Below are positions 1-10,544 of a stretch of 64,000 nt of DNA, one piece after another. Below the pieces are notes generated by a model. That model was not told where the DNA came from. It saw only the letters and a list, made by a program, of their open reading frames with translations, and ran no database searches. Origin of the DNA: Rhodococcus sp. (in: high G+C Gram-positive bacteria) (GTDB lineage: Bacteria; Actinomycetota; Actinomycetes; Mycobacteriales; Mycobacteriaceae); assembly GCF_023264675.1 (NCBI RefSeq), contig NZ_JAHFVG010000001.1, positions 266,453 to 330,452 of the forward strand, read 5' to 3'. Position 1 is the first letter of the stretch, and every line of letters starts with the position of its first letter. Both the position numbers and the translations under genes were made by a program.

Positions 1-317
1 ATGAGGAAGCGGCGGCGCTGGGCAATCTGCTCGGCACGCCGCAACTCATTGCTCAGCTGGGTGAGGAGCATCGCGACCTCCCCGGCATCAACACTCGCCA
101 GCTTCCCATCAGGGAAGGCTCGCGATTCGACGGCCGAACCCTCGGCGACACCACGATGCGCACCAAAACCGGTGTATCCATCGTCGCAGTCATGCGAGCG
201 GGCCAAGTACAGCCGTCACCGAACCCAGATTTCACGCTCACTTCCGGAGACCTCCTGGTGGCCGTCGGTACCCACGAGGGACTCGACGCAGCAACCAAAT
301 TGCTCGGCAATCTGTGA
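1..317 (+). CDS. Cation:proton antiporter regulatory subunit, TrkA-C domain (KhtT-like), 5' truncated
   Basis: The reading frame is open from base 3, so the gene begins before the window; about 104 C-terminal residues are visible. They contain a typical RCK_C (TrkA-C) domain: a GINTRQLPIREGS stretch, then FDGRTLGDTTMR, then a C-terminal TLTSGDLLVAVGTHEGL strand-helix ending close to the stop. This domain binds nucleotide or ion ligands and gates a membrane partner. The antiporter gene starts 35 bases downstream on the same strand, the arrangement of the Bacillus KhtT-KhtU K+/H+ antiporter. The family call is good; the ligand and ion are inferred. Confidence 0.8.
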   Translation, partial: EEAAALGNLLGTPQLIAQLGEEHRDLPGINTRQLPIREGSRFDGRTLGDTTMRTKTGVSIVAVMRAGQVQPSPNPDFTLTSGDLLVAVGTHEGLDAATKLLGNL

Positions 318-352
318 GAACTGCCGTGGCCGAGAACAGACGGGTCTGACCG

Positions 353-1525
353 GTGGCCGAGAGCGCTCTCGCGTTGACCGAGCTCGGCGCGGTGTTCTTC
401 GTACTCGGCCTACTCGCCAGACTCGCCGGCCGGATCGGCGTCTCTCCCATTCCGTTCTATCTTCTCGGCGGCCTCGCCTTCGGGAACGGCGGCTTCGTCA
501 CCCTCGGCGGTATCGACGAGTTCAGTGAGCTCGCGAGCGAGATCGGCGTCATCCTGCTGCTCCTACTGCTCGGTCTCGAGTACACCGCCACCGAGCTGGT
601 CACCGGTCTACGCAGGTCGTGGATGGCAGGCATCGTCGACATCGTCCTCAACTTCGCACCGGGAGCTGCTGTTGCGCTCCTTCTCGGCTGGGGAGGCGTC
701 GGTGCACTCGTACTCGGCGGTGTCACCTACATTTCGTCGTCGGGCATCATCGCGAAAGTACTGACCGATCTCGGCAGGCTCGGAAACCGCGAGACACCCG
801 TAGTGCTGTCGATCCTCGTGTTCGAGGACCTCGCGATGGCCATCTACCTCCCCATCCTCACCGCCGTACTGAGCGGCGTCAGCTTCCTCGGTGGTCTCGA
901 AGCTCTCGGGATCTCACTGTTCGTCATCACCTTCGTGCTGGTCGTGGCACTCCGCTACGGCAGGCTCGTCTCGGCGATCGTCGACAGCCCCGACCGCGAA
1001 GTAGTACTGCTGAAGGTCCTCGGTTCCGCGCTTCTCGTGGCAGGAATCGCCTCCGAGCTCCAGGTGTCCGCGGCCGTCGGAGCATTCCTTCTCGGCATCG
1101 CGATCTCCGGTTCGACGGCCGACAACGCCACGCGGGTTCTGGAGCCTCTCCGCGATCTGTTCGCGGCGATGTTCTTCGTGGTGTTCGGCCTCAACACCGA
1201 TCCGTCGACCATCCCGCCCGTTCTCGGCTGGGCCGTCGTGCTCGCCGTGTCGACGACGATCACCAAGATCATGACCGGCGCGTGGGCGGCAGGCCGTCAG
1301 GGCATCGGGCGTCCTGGACGACTGCGTGCGGGCGCTGCCCTCGTCGCCCGCGGAGAATTCTCGATCGTCATCGCCGGACTCGCCGTCGCTGCCGGTGCGG
1401 TCGAAGGAGAACTCGCCGCACTCGCCACCGCCTACGTGCTGCTCATGGCGGTGCTGGGACCGGTGGCGGCACGCATCGTCGAGCCGGTCTCGCAGGCCGT
1501 TCTGCGCACGAAGCCTGCCGTGTGA
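353..1525 (+). CDS. Kef/KhtU-type monovalent cation:proton antiporter (CPA2 family)
   Basis: A 390-residue, almost entirely hydrophobic protein with about 12 predicted membrane segments. It carries CPA2 hallmarks: LLLLGLEYTATEL near residue 65 and VFEDLAMAIYLPIL near residue 160, which holds the acidic residue expected in the ion path. It is an integral membrane exchanger, probably K+ (or Na+) out for H+ in. It lacks its own C-terminal RCK domain, which fits the separate regulatory subunit encoded just upstream. GTG at 353 is used because the in-frame upstream GTG at 326 is followed by a stop after seven codons. No strong ribosome binding site is visible. Confidence 0.85.
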   Translation: MAESALALTELGAVFFVLGLLARLAGRIGVSPIPFYLLGGLAFGNGGFVTLGGIDEFSELASEIGVILLLLLLGLEYTATELVTGLRRSWMAGIVDIVLNFAPGAAVALLLGWGGVGALVLGGVTYISSSGIIAKVLTDLGRLGNRETPVVLSILVFEDLAMAIYLPILTAVLSGVSFLGGLEALGISLFVITFVLVVALRYGRLVSAIVDSPDREVVLLKVLGSALLVAGIASELQVSAAVGAFLLGIAISGSTADNATRVLEPLRDLFAAMFFVVFGLNTDPSTIPPVLGWAVVLAVSTTITKIMTGAWAAGRQGIGRPGRLRAGAALVARGEFSIVIAGLAVAAGAVEGELAALATAYVLLMAVLGPVAARIVEPVSQAVLRTKPAV

Positions 1526-1559
1526 CGCGTTCGCGCCGCCACTGTGATTGCATGAGCGG

Positions 1560-2240
1560 ATGACCGGGAGACGTCGAACGACACCTGCGGCGGCGCCGGT
1601 GCTGCGCCGACGGCCACAGCTGTCGGAGGACGTCGCCAACCACGTCCGGCACGTCGTGATGTCCGGTGAGGTGCGCCCGGGAGATTTCATCCGACTCGAC
1701 GAGACGGCCGCCGAACTCGGGGTGAGCGTGACGCCGGTACGCGAGGCCTTGCTGACGCTGCGCGGCGAAGGAATGGTCGAGCTGGTACCGCATCGCGGCT
1801 ACGTCGTCTCGCCGCTGACGCCGGAAGACATCGTCGACATCTTCTGGTTGCAGGGCCAGATCGCGGTCGAGTTGGTTCGGCGCGCTGCACCGAAGATCAC
1901 CGATTCGGTCATTGCCGAGCTCGAGGGATTCAACAGTTCGCTCGGGGCGGCCGTCGAGAAGGGGCAAGCCGAGGAAGTCGAAGTCAGTGAGTTCGAGTTC
2001 CATCGGGTGCTCAATCGCCTCACCGGCGCGAGCAAGCTTGCCTGGTTCTTGAACAACGCCACCCGGTACACCCCGACGCGTCTCTACGCATCGGACCTCG
2101 AGTGGGGCCGCGCGGCGGTCCGCAACCACGAGGACTTGATCGAAGCATTGAAGCTGGGCGACGTCGACGCTGCGTGCACGCTGATGCGGCAGCAGTTCAC
2201 CGACGGCGCGGAGAGGTTGATCGCCCACCGCGGCATGTGA
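1560..2240 (+). CDS. GntR-family transcriptional regulator, FadR/FCD subfamily
   Basis: About 226 residues. The N-terminal winged helix-turn-helix (residues 25-85) shows GDFIRLDETAAELGVSVTPVREAL, a GntR signature. The C-terminal half is an all-helical FCD ligand-binding domain with acidic and His residues (EVSEFEFHRVLNRLTG, RNHEDLIEALKLGD) typical of metal-assisted acid binding. ATG 1560 is preferred over the upstream TTG at 1548. The stop codon lies inside a large palindromic repeat. Targets are unknown; the convergent fadB and upstream antiporter are neighbours, not proven targets. Confidence 0.85.
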   Translation: MTGRRRTTPAAAPVLRRRPQLSEDVANHVRHVVMSGEVRPGDFIRLDETAAELGVSVTPVREALLTLRGEGMVELVPHRGYVVSPLTPEDIVDIFWLQGQIAVELVRRAAPKITDSVIAELEGFNSSLGAAVEKGQAEEVEVSEFEFHRVLNRLTGASKLAWFLNNATRYTPTRLYASDLEWGRAAVRNHEDLIEALKLGDVDAACTLMRQQFTDGAERLIAHRGM

Positions 2241-2292
2241 GTGCGAATACATGACGGGTCATGTATTCGCACTCACATGGGACGAAGTCCCT
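2234..2292. repeat. Composite palindromic repeat, copy 1 (between gntR and fadB)
   Basis: A perfect 22-bp inverted repeat (2234-2255 and 2258-2279, two-base centre) reads CATGTGAGTGCGAATACATG at its outer left end. It is followed directly by a second small hairpin, GGGAC-GAA-GTCCC (2279-2291). It contains the gntR stop codon and reaches the fadB stop, so it could end transcription in both directions. A second copy with the same two-part design lies at 39179-39237. There is no T-tract of a classical terminator. Confidence 0.85.
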
Positions 2293-4426
2293 AGCGCAGC
2301 GAGTCCGGCGCGGTGAAACGCTCGCCGTACTTCGCCGCGAGCTCGTCGGCGCGCGTCACGAAACCGGCCTGACCACCCTCGTAGCCGACGATGTACTGGT
2401 GAACGCCACCGGTCCACGCCGGGTAACCGATGCCGAAGATCGAGCCGATGTTCGCATCGGCGGTGGTGTTCAGAACACCCTCGTCGAAGCACTTCTGCGT
2501 CTCGATCGCCTCGATGAACAGCATGCGCTCGATCAGATCCTCGAACGGTGTCTCCGAGGTTCCCGACTTGAAGGCGTCGCGCAGTCCGGGCCACAGGCCG
2601 GTGCGCTTGCCGTCCGCGTACTCGTAGAAGCCTGCACCCTTGGCCTTCGACGGACGCTCGAACTCGTCGACCATCTTGTCGATGACCTCGCCTGCCGGAT
2701 CCTCGGGAGGAGTTCCGCCCGCCGCCTTGATGGCGTCGTAGGTCTCCTTGCGGATCTTCTGCATGAGGTTGAGTGTCAGCTCGTCCGAGAGCTGCAGCGG
2801 AGCTGCCGGGTAACCGGCCTGCAGACCTGCCTGCTCGATGGTCGACGGCTCGACGCCCTCGCCCAGCATCGCGATGGCCTCGTTGATGAACGTGCCGATG
2901 ACGCGGGAGGTGAAGAATCCACGACTGTCGTTGACGACGATCGGGGTCTTCTTGATGATCTGCACCAGGTCGAAGGCCTTCGCCAACGCAGCGTCGGACG
3001 TGTTGTCGCCGCGGATGATCTCCACGAGCGGCATCTTGTCGACGGGCGAGAAGAAGTGGATTCCGATGAAATCTTCCTGACGCTTCACACCCTTCGCGAG
3101 GCTCGTGATCGGCAGCGTCGAGGTGTTGGAACCCAGCAGCGCAGTCGGATCGACGAGATCCTCGATCTCCTGGAACACCTTCTGCTTCAGTTCCTCGGAC
3201 TCGAACACAGCCTCGATGACCAGGTCAGCGCCCTCGACATCCTTCGGATCGGCAGTCGGGTGGATACGGCCGAGCAGTGCGTCGGACTTCTCCTGCGTGG
3301 TCTTGCCGCGTGAGAGTGCCTTGGCTTCGATGGCCTCGGAGTACGCCTTGCCCTTCTGCGCCGACTCGATGGCGACGTCCTTGAGGACAACCTCGATGCC
3401 TGCCTTCGCGCAGACGTACGCGATTCCAGCGCCCATCATTCCGGCGCCGAGGACAGCGACCTTGGTGAACGTCGTCTTCTCGATACCGTCCGGACGCGAC
3501 TTACCGGAATTGATCGCCTGCAGATCGAAGAAGAACGCCTGGATCATGTTCTTCGAGACACGGCCGGTGACGAGCTCGGTGAAGTACCGCGACTCGATGG
3601 TCGACGCGTTGTCGAAGTCGACCTGAGCGCCTTCGACGGCGGCCGCGAGGATCGCGCGCGGAGCCGGCATCGGTGCACCCTTGATCTGCTTGCGCAGGTT
3701 CGACGGGAACGCGGGGAGGACGGCGGCGAGCTTCGGGTTCGACGGAGTACCGCCGGGGATCTTGTAGCCCTTGACGTCCCACGGTGCGACGCCGCCCTCG
3801 GGGTTGGCCTTGATCCACGCCTTCGCGGCGGGAACGAGGGCCTCGATGCTGTCGACCAGCTCGTGCACGAGACCGATCTCCAGCGCCTTCTCCGGGCGGA
3901 AACGTGTCCCCTGCGCGAGGACGGTCATGAAGCCGACCTGGATGCCGAGCAGACGCGTGATGCGAGTGACGCCACCGCCGCCGGGGAGCAAGCCGAGCGA
4001 CACCTCGGGGAGGCCGAGCTGCACGCCGGGCACGTTCGCCGCGATGCGGTGATGAGTCGCGAGGGTGATCTCGAGGCCGCCGCCGAGAGCAGCGCCGTTG
4101 ATCGCGGAGACGACGGGCTTGCCGAGCTTCTCCAGGCGTCGAAGCTGAGCCTTGACCTCCTGGACCTCGTCGAACACCCGCTGAGCGTCCTCGGGCTGCG
4201 CGGCGATGAGGCTGTTCAGGTCACCGCCGGCGAAGAAGGTCTTCTTCGCCGAGGTGATGACGACGCCGGTGATGGTGTCGAGTTCCTTCTCCAGCCGGTC
4301 GACGGTCGCACCCATCGAGTCCTTGTACAGCTGGTTCATCGTGTTGGCGCCCTGGTTGGGGTCGTCCAACGTGAGTGTGACGATGCCGTCGGCGTCTTGG
4401 TCCCAAGCAATCATGTTTTCGGTCAT
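2291..4426 (-). CDS. fadB: Fatty oxidation complex alpha subunit: enoyl-CoA hydratase / 3-hydroxyacyl-CoA dehydrogenase
   Basis: A 711-residue two-domain enzyme of the cytosolic beta-oxidation cycle. Residues 1-200 form a crotonase fold with the oxyanion-hole region GAALGGGLEITLATHHRIA and LGLLPGGGGVTR. From about residue 328 an NAD-binding Rossmann domain starts with VAVLGAGMMGAGIAY, followed by the dehydrogenase catalytic motif IGIHFFSPVDKMPLVE and the C-terminal domain SRGFFTSRVIGTF. Length and layout match actinobacterial FadB (Rv0860 type). It lies nine bases downstream of fadA, so the two form an operon for the alpha2beta2 trifunctional-type complex. Confidence 0.95.
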   Translation of the reverse strand: MTENMIAWDQDADGIVTLTLDDPNQGANTMNQLYKDSMGATVDRLEKELDTITGVVITSAKKTFFAGGDLNSLIAAQPEDAQRVFDEVQEVKAQLRRLEKLGKPVVSAINGAALGGGLEITLATHHRIAANVPGVQLGLPEVSLGLLPGGGGVTRITRLLGIQVGFMTVLAQGTRFRPEKALEIGLVHELVDSIEALVPAAKAWIKANPEGGVAPWDVKGYKIPGGTPSNPKLAAVLPAFPSNLRKQIKGAPMPAPRAILAAAVEGAQVDFDNASTIESRYFTELVTGRVSKNMIQAFFFDLQAINSGKSRPDGIEKTTFTKVAVLGAGMMGAGIAYVCAKAGIEVVLKDVAIESAQKGKAYSEAIEAKALSRGKTTQEKSDALLGRIHPTADPKDVEGADLVIEAVFESEELKQKVFQEIEDLVDPTALLGSNTSTLPITSLAKGVKRQEDFIGIHFFSPVDKMPLVEIIRGDNTSDAALAKAFDLVQIIKKTPIVVNDSRGFFTSRVIGTFINEAIAMLGEGVEPSTIEQAGLQAGYPAAPLQLSDELTLNLMQKIRKETYDAIKAAGGTPPEDPAGEVIDKMVDEFERPSKAKGAGFYEYADGKRTGLWPGLRDAFKSGTSETPFEDLIERMLFIEAIETQKCFDEGVLNTTADANIGSIFGIGYPAWTGGVHQYIVGYEGGQAGFVTRADELAAKYGERFTAPDSLR

Positions 4427-4435
4427 TGTCGTTCC

Positions 4436-5647
<1,212 letters not shown>

Positions 5648-5740
5648 AGCGTGCAGTTCCTTCCAGGTACTTCATTTCGGCGGCGGCGCCGCTCACGGGC
5701 GCCGCAGGACTCGAGGAATACACCTCGGCTCAGTCCAGAC

Positions 5741-5754
5741 TAGAACGTGTTGCA
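5741..5754. promoter_or_regulatory. Candidate KstR-like operator upstream of fadA
   Basis: TAGAACGTGTTGCA fits the mycobacterial/rhodococcal KstR pattern TnnAACnnGTTnnA at every fixed position. It lies in the 250-base region between divergent fadA and the small gene at 5898. On the minus strand a TAGTCT -10-like hexamer directly follows it, so a bound repressor would cover the promoter. Assignment is by motif only. Confidence 0.45.
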
Positions 5755-5897
5755 TGAGTGGGTGAAGGACCGAAACGAGCGTCGTCCGTGACCGGTCTGT
5801 TCGTTTGGTGCAGATCATCTCGGGGTAGAACTACGATCAAGCTGAGTAGCACTAGCATCAGCTACGGGGGGCATCGAGCACGCAGGAGATGATGTCC

Positions 5898-6128
5898 ATG
5901 GATACCCAGCAGCCGTTTGCGATCGGGGCGCACGTCAAGGTGCGATACAGCTCCGACGCCGAACTTGCGCGCGACCAGTGGCCCAAGGAGTCGGGTGTGG
6001 TCAAGGAAGACTTCGGCGAGCAACTGGGCTCGGTGGATCGAACTTGGGCTGTGTCACGCCGCTATGCCGTGGCGCTCGACAACGGACGCCTGGTGTTCGC
6101 GGATCCGCAGGACATCGAGTCGGCGTAG
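5898..6128 (+). CDS. Small conserved-type hypothetical protein (76 aa)
   Basis: A short soluble acidic protein with no family I recognise. It begins MDTQQPFAIGAHVKVRY and has a compact beta-rich look (VSRRYAVALDNGRLVFADPQDIES), rather like a small SH3/KOW-type barrel, though that is only an impression. ATG 5898 is chosen over 5889 and 5892 because AGGAG at 5884-5888 is nine bases upstream of it, ideal spacing. It is divergent from fadA and convergent with dnaX, with a hairpin terminator between. No signal peptide or membrane segment is seen. Confidence 0.7.
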   Translation: MDTQQPFAIGAHVKVRYSSDAELARDQWPKESGVVKEDFGEQLGSVDRTWAVSRRYAVALDNGRLVFADPQDIESA

Positions 6129-6138
6129 TCCGGACGCC

Positions 6139-6170
6139 TTTACACTCCGAGCACGCGGAGTCGGTAAAAG
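6139..6170. terminator. Hairpin between the small gene and dnaX
   Basis: An interrupted inverted repeat: CTTTAC-ACTCCG, loop AGCACG, CGGAGT-CG-GTAAAAG. It lies in the gap between convergent stops at 6128 and 6192. A poor T-tract but good stem position supports a bidirectional terminator. Confidence 0.5.
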
Positions 6171-6191
6171 CGGTGCGAGGTACGCCGTCGA

Positions 6192-8558
6192 TCACTCTTT
6201 GAGCGGCGTCGCGCCCAGGTGCGTCGTCAGCAACTCCATGGCGACGGTCTCCGGATCGCGCCTGATCGAGGGGTCGGCAGGCTCGGCCGCCGCCTTCAAC
6301 AATTCTTCTTCGTCCTCGGCGGTCTCGGGGGGCGGTGGACCAGCAGGTTCAGGGTCGTCCGGGTAGTCAGGAGCTTCCGGCGGCGGGATGTCGTCATAGC
6401 TCGAACCGTCGCCGGCCGAACCGAACGCATCGTCGGTGGTGCGAGCGGGCTTGTTGCTCTGGCTCGGCCGCGAGAACTTGGTCTGCGGAGCCTTCGGTGC
6501 TTCGGGCGCACCCGTGGACACCGGCGCCTCGTCGACCGGCGCAGCGGCGCCGACCACACAGGTGACTGCCCAGTCCACGCCGAACACATCACGCAACGCA
6601 TCACGGATGACGTCGGCGTTCCGCGGTTCTCCCAGCCGCTTGGCGAGCGGAGCAGAATCGTGCCCCAGAGTGATCGTGCCCTCGCCGACCGTACGAACCG
6701 ACGCTCCGGAGAGCATCACCTCGACGGTGCGGCTACGTTCGCGGACCTTGGTTCTCACCTCGGACCACACTGCGCGTACCGCTGCGGCGTCGGGTTGATC
6801 TGCCGCTGCGGCGGGAACGGGTTCGGGTTCGGGCTCGGGCTCGGGCTCGGGCTCGGGGAACACCATCGGCTCGGGCGCGACCTCGGGCTCAGGTTCGATC
6901 AGCGACACCGGCTCGGGCTCGGTGGTCTGCTCGGGCTCGGTGGTCTGCTCGGGCTCGGTGGTCTGCTCATGTTCGATCAGCGACACCGGCTCGGGCTCGG
7001 GCGTAGGTTCCGGCTCCGGGGTCGGCAGCGGCGCGGGCTCGGGTGCAGGCTCCGGCTCGGGTGTCGGTGCAGGCTCCGGCTCGGGTGTCGGTGCAGGCTC
7101 CGGCGTCGGCTCCGGAGCCGGAGCCGGCTCCGCGGGAACAGTCGCTGCAGGCGCGGGCGCCGACGGCACGACAACTCGCTCAGGGACGACAACTCGCTCA
7201 GGGACGACAACTGGCTCAGGGGCGACAACTGGCTCAGCCGCGACCACGGGCGCCTCCGGCGAGCGCTGCGACGGCCGGACGAATTTGGGCGGAGTGTCGT
7301 CGACCGGAGCCGACGCAACCTCCGGCGCTGCGGCGCGCCGCTGCGGCGCTGCGTGGTCCACGGCAGCGTGGTCGACGGCTGCTTGCTCGCCGGCCGGGAG
7401 GGTGACGTCGAGGCGTCGTTCCAGGCGTTCGAGGCGTTGCAGCACTGCCGATTCGGCATCCGACGCGGATGGAAGCAGCATCCGAGCGCACATGACTTCG
7501 AGGAGGAGTCGGGGCGCCGTTGCTCCTCGCATCTCCCCGAGCCCGGCGTGGATGATCTCGGCGTAGCGAGCCAACGTGGCCGACCCGATTTTTTGGGATT
7601 CCTCGTGCAGCCGCTCGAGAACGTCGCCGGGAACGTCGACGAGTCCGCGTTCCCCGGCGTCCGGCACGGCACGCATGAGGATGAGATCGCGAAGTCGTTC
7701 CAGGAGGTCGGTGGCGAAGCGCCGGGGGTCGTGGCCTGCATCGACAACCTTGTCGATGGTGCCGAACAGCGAACCGCCGTCCCCCGCCGCCAATGCGTCG
7801 ACGGCCTCGTCGATGAGCGCTACGTCGGTGACGCCCAGGAGGGACAGGGCGCGGGGGTAAGTGACGCCTTCCGGACCGGCGCCTGCCAGCAGCTGGTCGA
7901 GCACGCTGAGGGAGTCACGGGGAGATCCGCCGCCCGCGCGAATCACCAGCGGATAGACCGGATCCTCGACCGAAACCGATTCCTGGGCAGTGATCTTCTC
8001 GAGCAGCCCCCGCATGGTCGACGGCGGCAGCAGGCGGAACGGATAGTGGTGCGTCCTCGACCGAATGGTCGGCAGCACCTTCTCCGGCTCGGTGGTGGCG
8101 AAGATGAAGACGAGATGCTCCGGCGGTTCCTCGACGACCTTCAGCAACGCGTTGAAGCCTGCCGTCGTCACCATGTGGGCCTCGTCGATGATGAAGATGA
8201 CGTAGCGAGACTCGGCAGGCGCGTACACGGCCTTGTCGCGGAGGTCGCGGGCGTCGTCGACGCCACCGTGGCTCGCCGCATCCATCTCGACGACATCGAG
8301 GTTTCCGGGGCCTCCGGGGGCGAGCGCGACGCAGGAGTTGCAGACGCCGCACGGCGTGGACGTCGGGCCCTCGGCACAGTTCAACGATCGCGCGAGGATG
8401 CGCGCCGACGACGTCTTACCGCATCCGCGAGGCCCGGAGAACAGGTAGGCGTGGTTGATCCTGTTGGCGTTGAGCGCAACACTCAACGGTTCGGTGACAT
8501 GCTCCTGCCCGACAACCTCAGCGAACGTCGCGGGACGGTACTTTCGGTAGAGAGCCAC
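6192..8558 (-). CDS. dnaX: DNA polymerase III subunit gamma/tau (clamp loader)
   Basis: A 788-residue AAA+ clamp-loader subunit. The N-terminal core has [18 protein letters not shown], Walker [14 protein letters not shown], a four-Cys zinc module ([14 protein letters not shown]), Walker B IIDEAHM and a sensor region. The GTG at the start of VALYRKYRP is used, which drops twelve unlikely upstream residues. From about residue 440 to 590 the protein is a Pro/Glu/Val-rich low-complexity linker, then a C-terminal tau-like domain ([18 protein letters not shown]). It loads beta clamps at the fork. It ends next to a shared hairpin; the upstream helicase-associated gene is on the same strand. Confidence 0.95.
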   Translation of the reverse strand: MALYRKYRPATFAEVVGQEHVTEPLSVALNANRINHAYLFSGPRGCGKTSSARILARSLNCAEGPTSTPCGVCNSCVALAPGGPGNLDVVEMDAASHGGVDDARDLRDKAVYAPAESRYVIFIIDEAHMVTTAGFNALLKVVEEPPEHLVFIFATTEPEKVLPTIRSRTHHYPFRLLPPSTMRGLLEKITAQESVSVEDPVYPLVIRAGGGSPRDSLSVLDQLLAGAGPEGVTYPRALSLLGVTDVALIDEAVDALAAGDGGSLFGTIDKVVDAGHDPRRFATDLLERLRDLILMRAVPDAGERGLVDVPGDVLERLHEESQKIGSATLARYAEIIHAGLGEMRGATAPRLLLEVMCARMLLPSASDAESAVLQRLERLERRLDVTLPAGEQAAVDHAAVDHAAPQRRAAAPEVASAPVDDTPPKFVRPSQRSPEAPVVAAEPVVAPEPVVVPERVVVPERVVVPSAPAPAATVPAEPAPAPEPTPEPAPTPEPEPAPTPEPEPAPEPAPLPTPEPEPTPEPEPVSLIEHEQTTEPEQTTEPEQTTEPEPVSLIEPEPEVAPEPMVFPEPEPEPEPEPEPVPAAAADQPDAAAVRAVWSEVRTKVRERSRTVEVMLSGASVRTVGEGTITLGHDSAPLAKRLGEPRNADVIRDALRDVFGVDWAVTCVVGAAAPVDEAPVSTGAPEAPKAPQTKFSRPSQSNKPARTTDDAFGSAGDGSSYDDIPPPEAPDYPDDPEPAGPPPPETAEDEEELLKAAAEPADPSIRRDPETVAMELLTTHLGATPLKE
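6790..7235 (-). repeat. Low-complexity tandem repeats inside dnaX
   Basis: Several in-frame arrays make up the linker. There are 18-base units encoding VVVPER or similar four times near 7170-7230, Pro-Glu dipeptide-rich arrays near 7010-7110, and three 18-base units encoding EPEQTT near 6920-6965. All keep the dnaX frame, so they lengthen a flexible tether rather than break the gene. Repeat number probably varies between strains. Confidence 0.8.
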
Positions 8559-8618
8559 GCCTGGAAGGGTACCGGCGCGCACCGACACCGCCACCGATGG
8601 CCCGTGGCTGCGGTCGGC

Positions 8619-10544
8619 CTACGCCGCGGTGACCATCCGGATACGCACGAGCTGAATGCTCGCCCTGTCGCCCGACCGCTCCGACCAGCCGTGAAGCACA
8701 CCGGAGTCCAGCACGAGATCTCCGAACACGCCCCGGACGATGCCTCTCGTCGGGTCCGTGAAATCGACCGCAATCTCGGTTCCCTGCGCCACCGCCCTCG
8801 CCAACACACCGGTGTCGCGCGGAGAGAGAGCGCACCACGCGCGGATCGACGACGCCACTCGATCGACGTCGACGGGCACCATGCTTCCGGACGCCAGTGC
8901 TGCCGCCACGGCGCCAGGAGTGTTGGCTGTGGGAACTGTGAGCGGAGAGGTCGCCGGAGTGCGGGGAGTCTCGGCGCGAGTCACCGTCACCCGACCCGAG
9001 TCGCCGGACGGGACGGGTGAGTATCCCGCAGCTCGTAATTGCTCGATCGCATCCGGGGCCGTCACGGATGAAAGGTAGACGGTCGGGGCCACCCGGGTAC
9101 CACCGAGCAGGTTCCTGGCCGCGATCTCGCTGATCAGCGATTCATCCTCGCTCACAAGGCAACTCGACATCGCGAGCACCGTGATGTTGCCGTGAGTACG
9201 CGCACGATCACCGATCAGGTATTCGAGCGCCTGCGGTACCTCGGTCACCGCGTTCGCCCGCAATGACGCCAACAGCTCGTCGGCGGTTCCGCCTCCGTCG
9301 AGGTAGCCGCGAATCGACTCGGGCGTGAACCTCCAGGTCGATGCCGATCCCTTCGTCTGCCCGATGGCCGAACTCACGAGCAGCGCCGAGACCTCCTCGC
9401 TCGCGGGCCCTGTCACCACCGCCGTCAGGTCGGGCAGCAACCGCAATGTCGACTCCGATCCCGCCACGATCTTCTGCGCAATCGGCTCGACGGCCGCCGC
9501 CACCACACCCACGTCCGCGGCGCCGAGGGTCCCGAGTGCGCGTGACAACTCGGTCGGCCTATCACCTGCCACGACTCCCAACCACGTTGCCTCGCGCCAG
9601 AGTGCAGCCGTGTCGCCGGGCAGGGCAGCGTCGACGAGCCCGGGAATCGCCCACTCGAAGTACCGGCACGCAGCGGCCGCGTCGTCGAATCCCTGCTCCG
9701 GGGCCACCACCTGCATGCGGTGACGAAGACGCACGGTCGACGGTTGGGGGTACGAGACGCCGAGCACCGGAACGTATTTTCCCTTTGCCGACGGCCGGTT
9801 GGTGGGTGGGGAGTCCGCACACCACCACGCTGCGATCATCGTGGCCGACTTGTGCGCTCGGTCGGTCGACATCCAGCGGGAGAGGTCGGTGGTGGCGCGA
9901 ACTCCGTCGGCCGCTGCGGCCACCAGTCCCATCCTGCCCGCGAGGTCGAGTATCAGTTCGACAACCGAATCATGTTCGGCATCGATACTTTTCGAGAGCG
10001 CGCGAATAGCGCTGATGCCGATGCCCCCGGCTTTCATCGTCGCAATCGATCCCGAATCGACAGCCTTCAGCACCGCATCGACCGTTTCGCCGAACCTCGC
10101 GACGGCGATCTGCTGACCCGAAGCATCGACGCCGCGAGACGCCGCGACGGCGGGCGCCGCCAGCCGCGATGGCCCCATGAACTCGACCGAATGAGCGTGC
10201 AGCGGCAAAAGTGCATAGCCGCCGTCGCTCGGCCAGACGAGGCCGTAGCCGGCCAGAGCCTCCAGCGCATCGTCGATGTCGGCCGCGGAATTCACACCAC
10301 CCTGATCGAGCAGGATTCCGAGTCCGAGCCGCGATCGCTCACCCGTCAGGGCAGCGAGAACCGTCAGCGCGCTTCGGTCGAGCCCGAGCATCGCCGCAGC
10401 CACCGACCGAGGCGTGCCGAGCAGATGAGCGAGAGCGGCATAGGTGCGCGGCGGCGGATGAGGAGCGGCGTCGGGCCGATTCTCGAGCAACCGCGTCAAC
10501 TGCGTCTCGTCCAGGCCCCTGAGCCAGTCCTCGTGCGACGTCAC
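8619..10544 (-). CDS. Helicase-associated (XPB/Ssl2-like C-terminal domain) protein, Rv0862c type
   Basis: About 641 residues, beginning at GTG 10544 with TSHEDWLRGLDETQLTRLLENRPDA, a start typical of the actinobacterial family represented by Rv0862c. It contains winged-helix-like segments (TVLAALTGERSRLGLGILLDQGG) and a C-terminal XPB-like helicase_C_3 region ending in the VDFTDPTRGIVRGVFGD section. No Walker motifs are seen, so it is probably a partner or DNA-binding factor, not a helicase itself. Its GTG overlaps the stop of the upstream HhH-GPD gene (GTGA), indicating translational coupling and a link to DNA repair. An adjacent XPB gene, expected from mycobacteria, is absent here. Confidence 0.75.
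   Translation of the reverse strand: MTSHEDWLRGLDETQLTRLLENRPDAAPHPPPRTYAALAHLLGTPRSVAAAMLGLDRSALTVLAALTGERSRLGLGILLDQGGVNSAADIDDALEALAGYGLVWPSDGGYALLPLHAHSVEFMGPSRLAAPAVAASRGVDASGQQIAVARFGETVDAVLKAVDSGSIATMKAGGIGISAIRALSKSIDAEHDSVVELILDLAGRMGLVAAAADGVRATTDLSRWMSTDRAHKSATMIAAWWCADSPPTNRPSAKGKYVPVLGVSYPQPSTVRLRHRMQVVAPEQGFDDAAAACRYFEWAIPGLVDAALPGDTAALWREATWLGVVAGDRPTELSRALGTLGAADVGVVAAAVEPIAQKIVAGSESTLRLLPDLTAVVTGPASEEVSALLVSSAIGQTKGSASTWRFTPESIRGYLDGGGTADELLASLRANAVTEVPQALEYLIGDRARTHGNITVLAMSSCLVSEDESLISEIAARNLLGGTRVAPTVYLSSVTAPDAIEQLRAAGYSPVPSGDSGRVTVTRAETPRTPATSPLTVPTANTPGAVAAALASGSMVPVDVDRVASSIRAWCALSPRDTGVLARAVAQGTEIAVDFTDPTRGIVRGVFGDLVLDSGVLHGWSERSGDRASIQLVRIRMVTAA

Noticed and set aside
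326..349. Upstream GTG start for the antiporter
   Set aside because: The frame stops after seven codons, so it cannot begin the protein. It repeats the GTGGCCGAGA found at 353 and may be a small duplication.
1..528. A 175-codon plus-strand frame from base 1
   Set aside because: It is the wrong frame of the TrkA-C gene and runs into the antiporter; the TrkA-C frame has a clear domain.
6219..9020. A 933-codon plus-strand open frame
   Set aside because: It runs antisense to dnaX and its neighbour, has only low-complexity Arg/Gly content, and the minus-strand genes have full domains. High GC creates such mirror frames.
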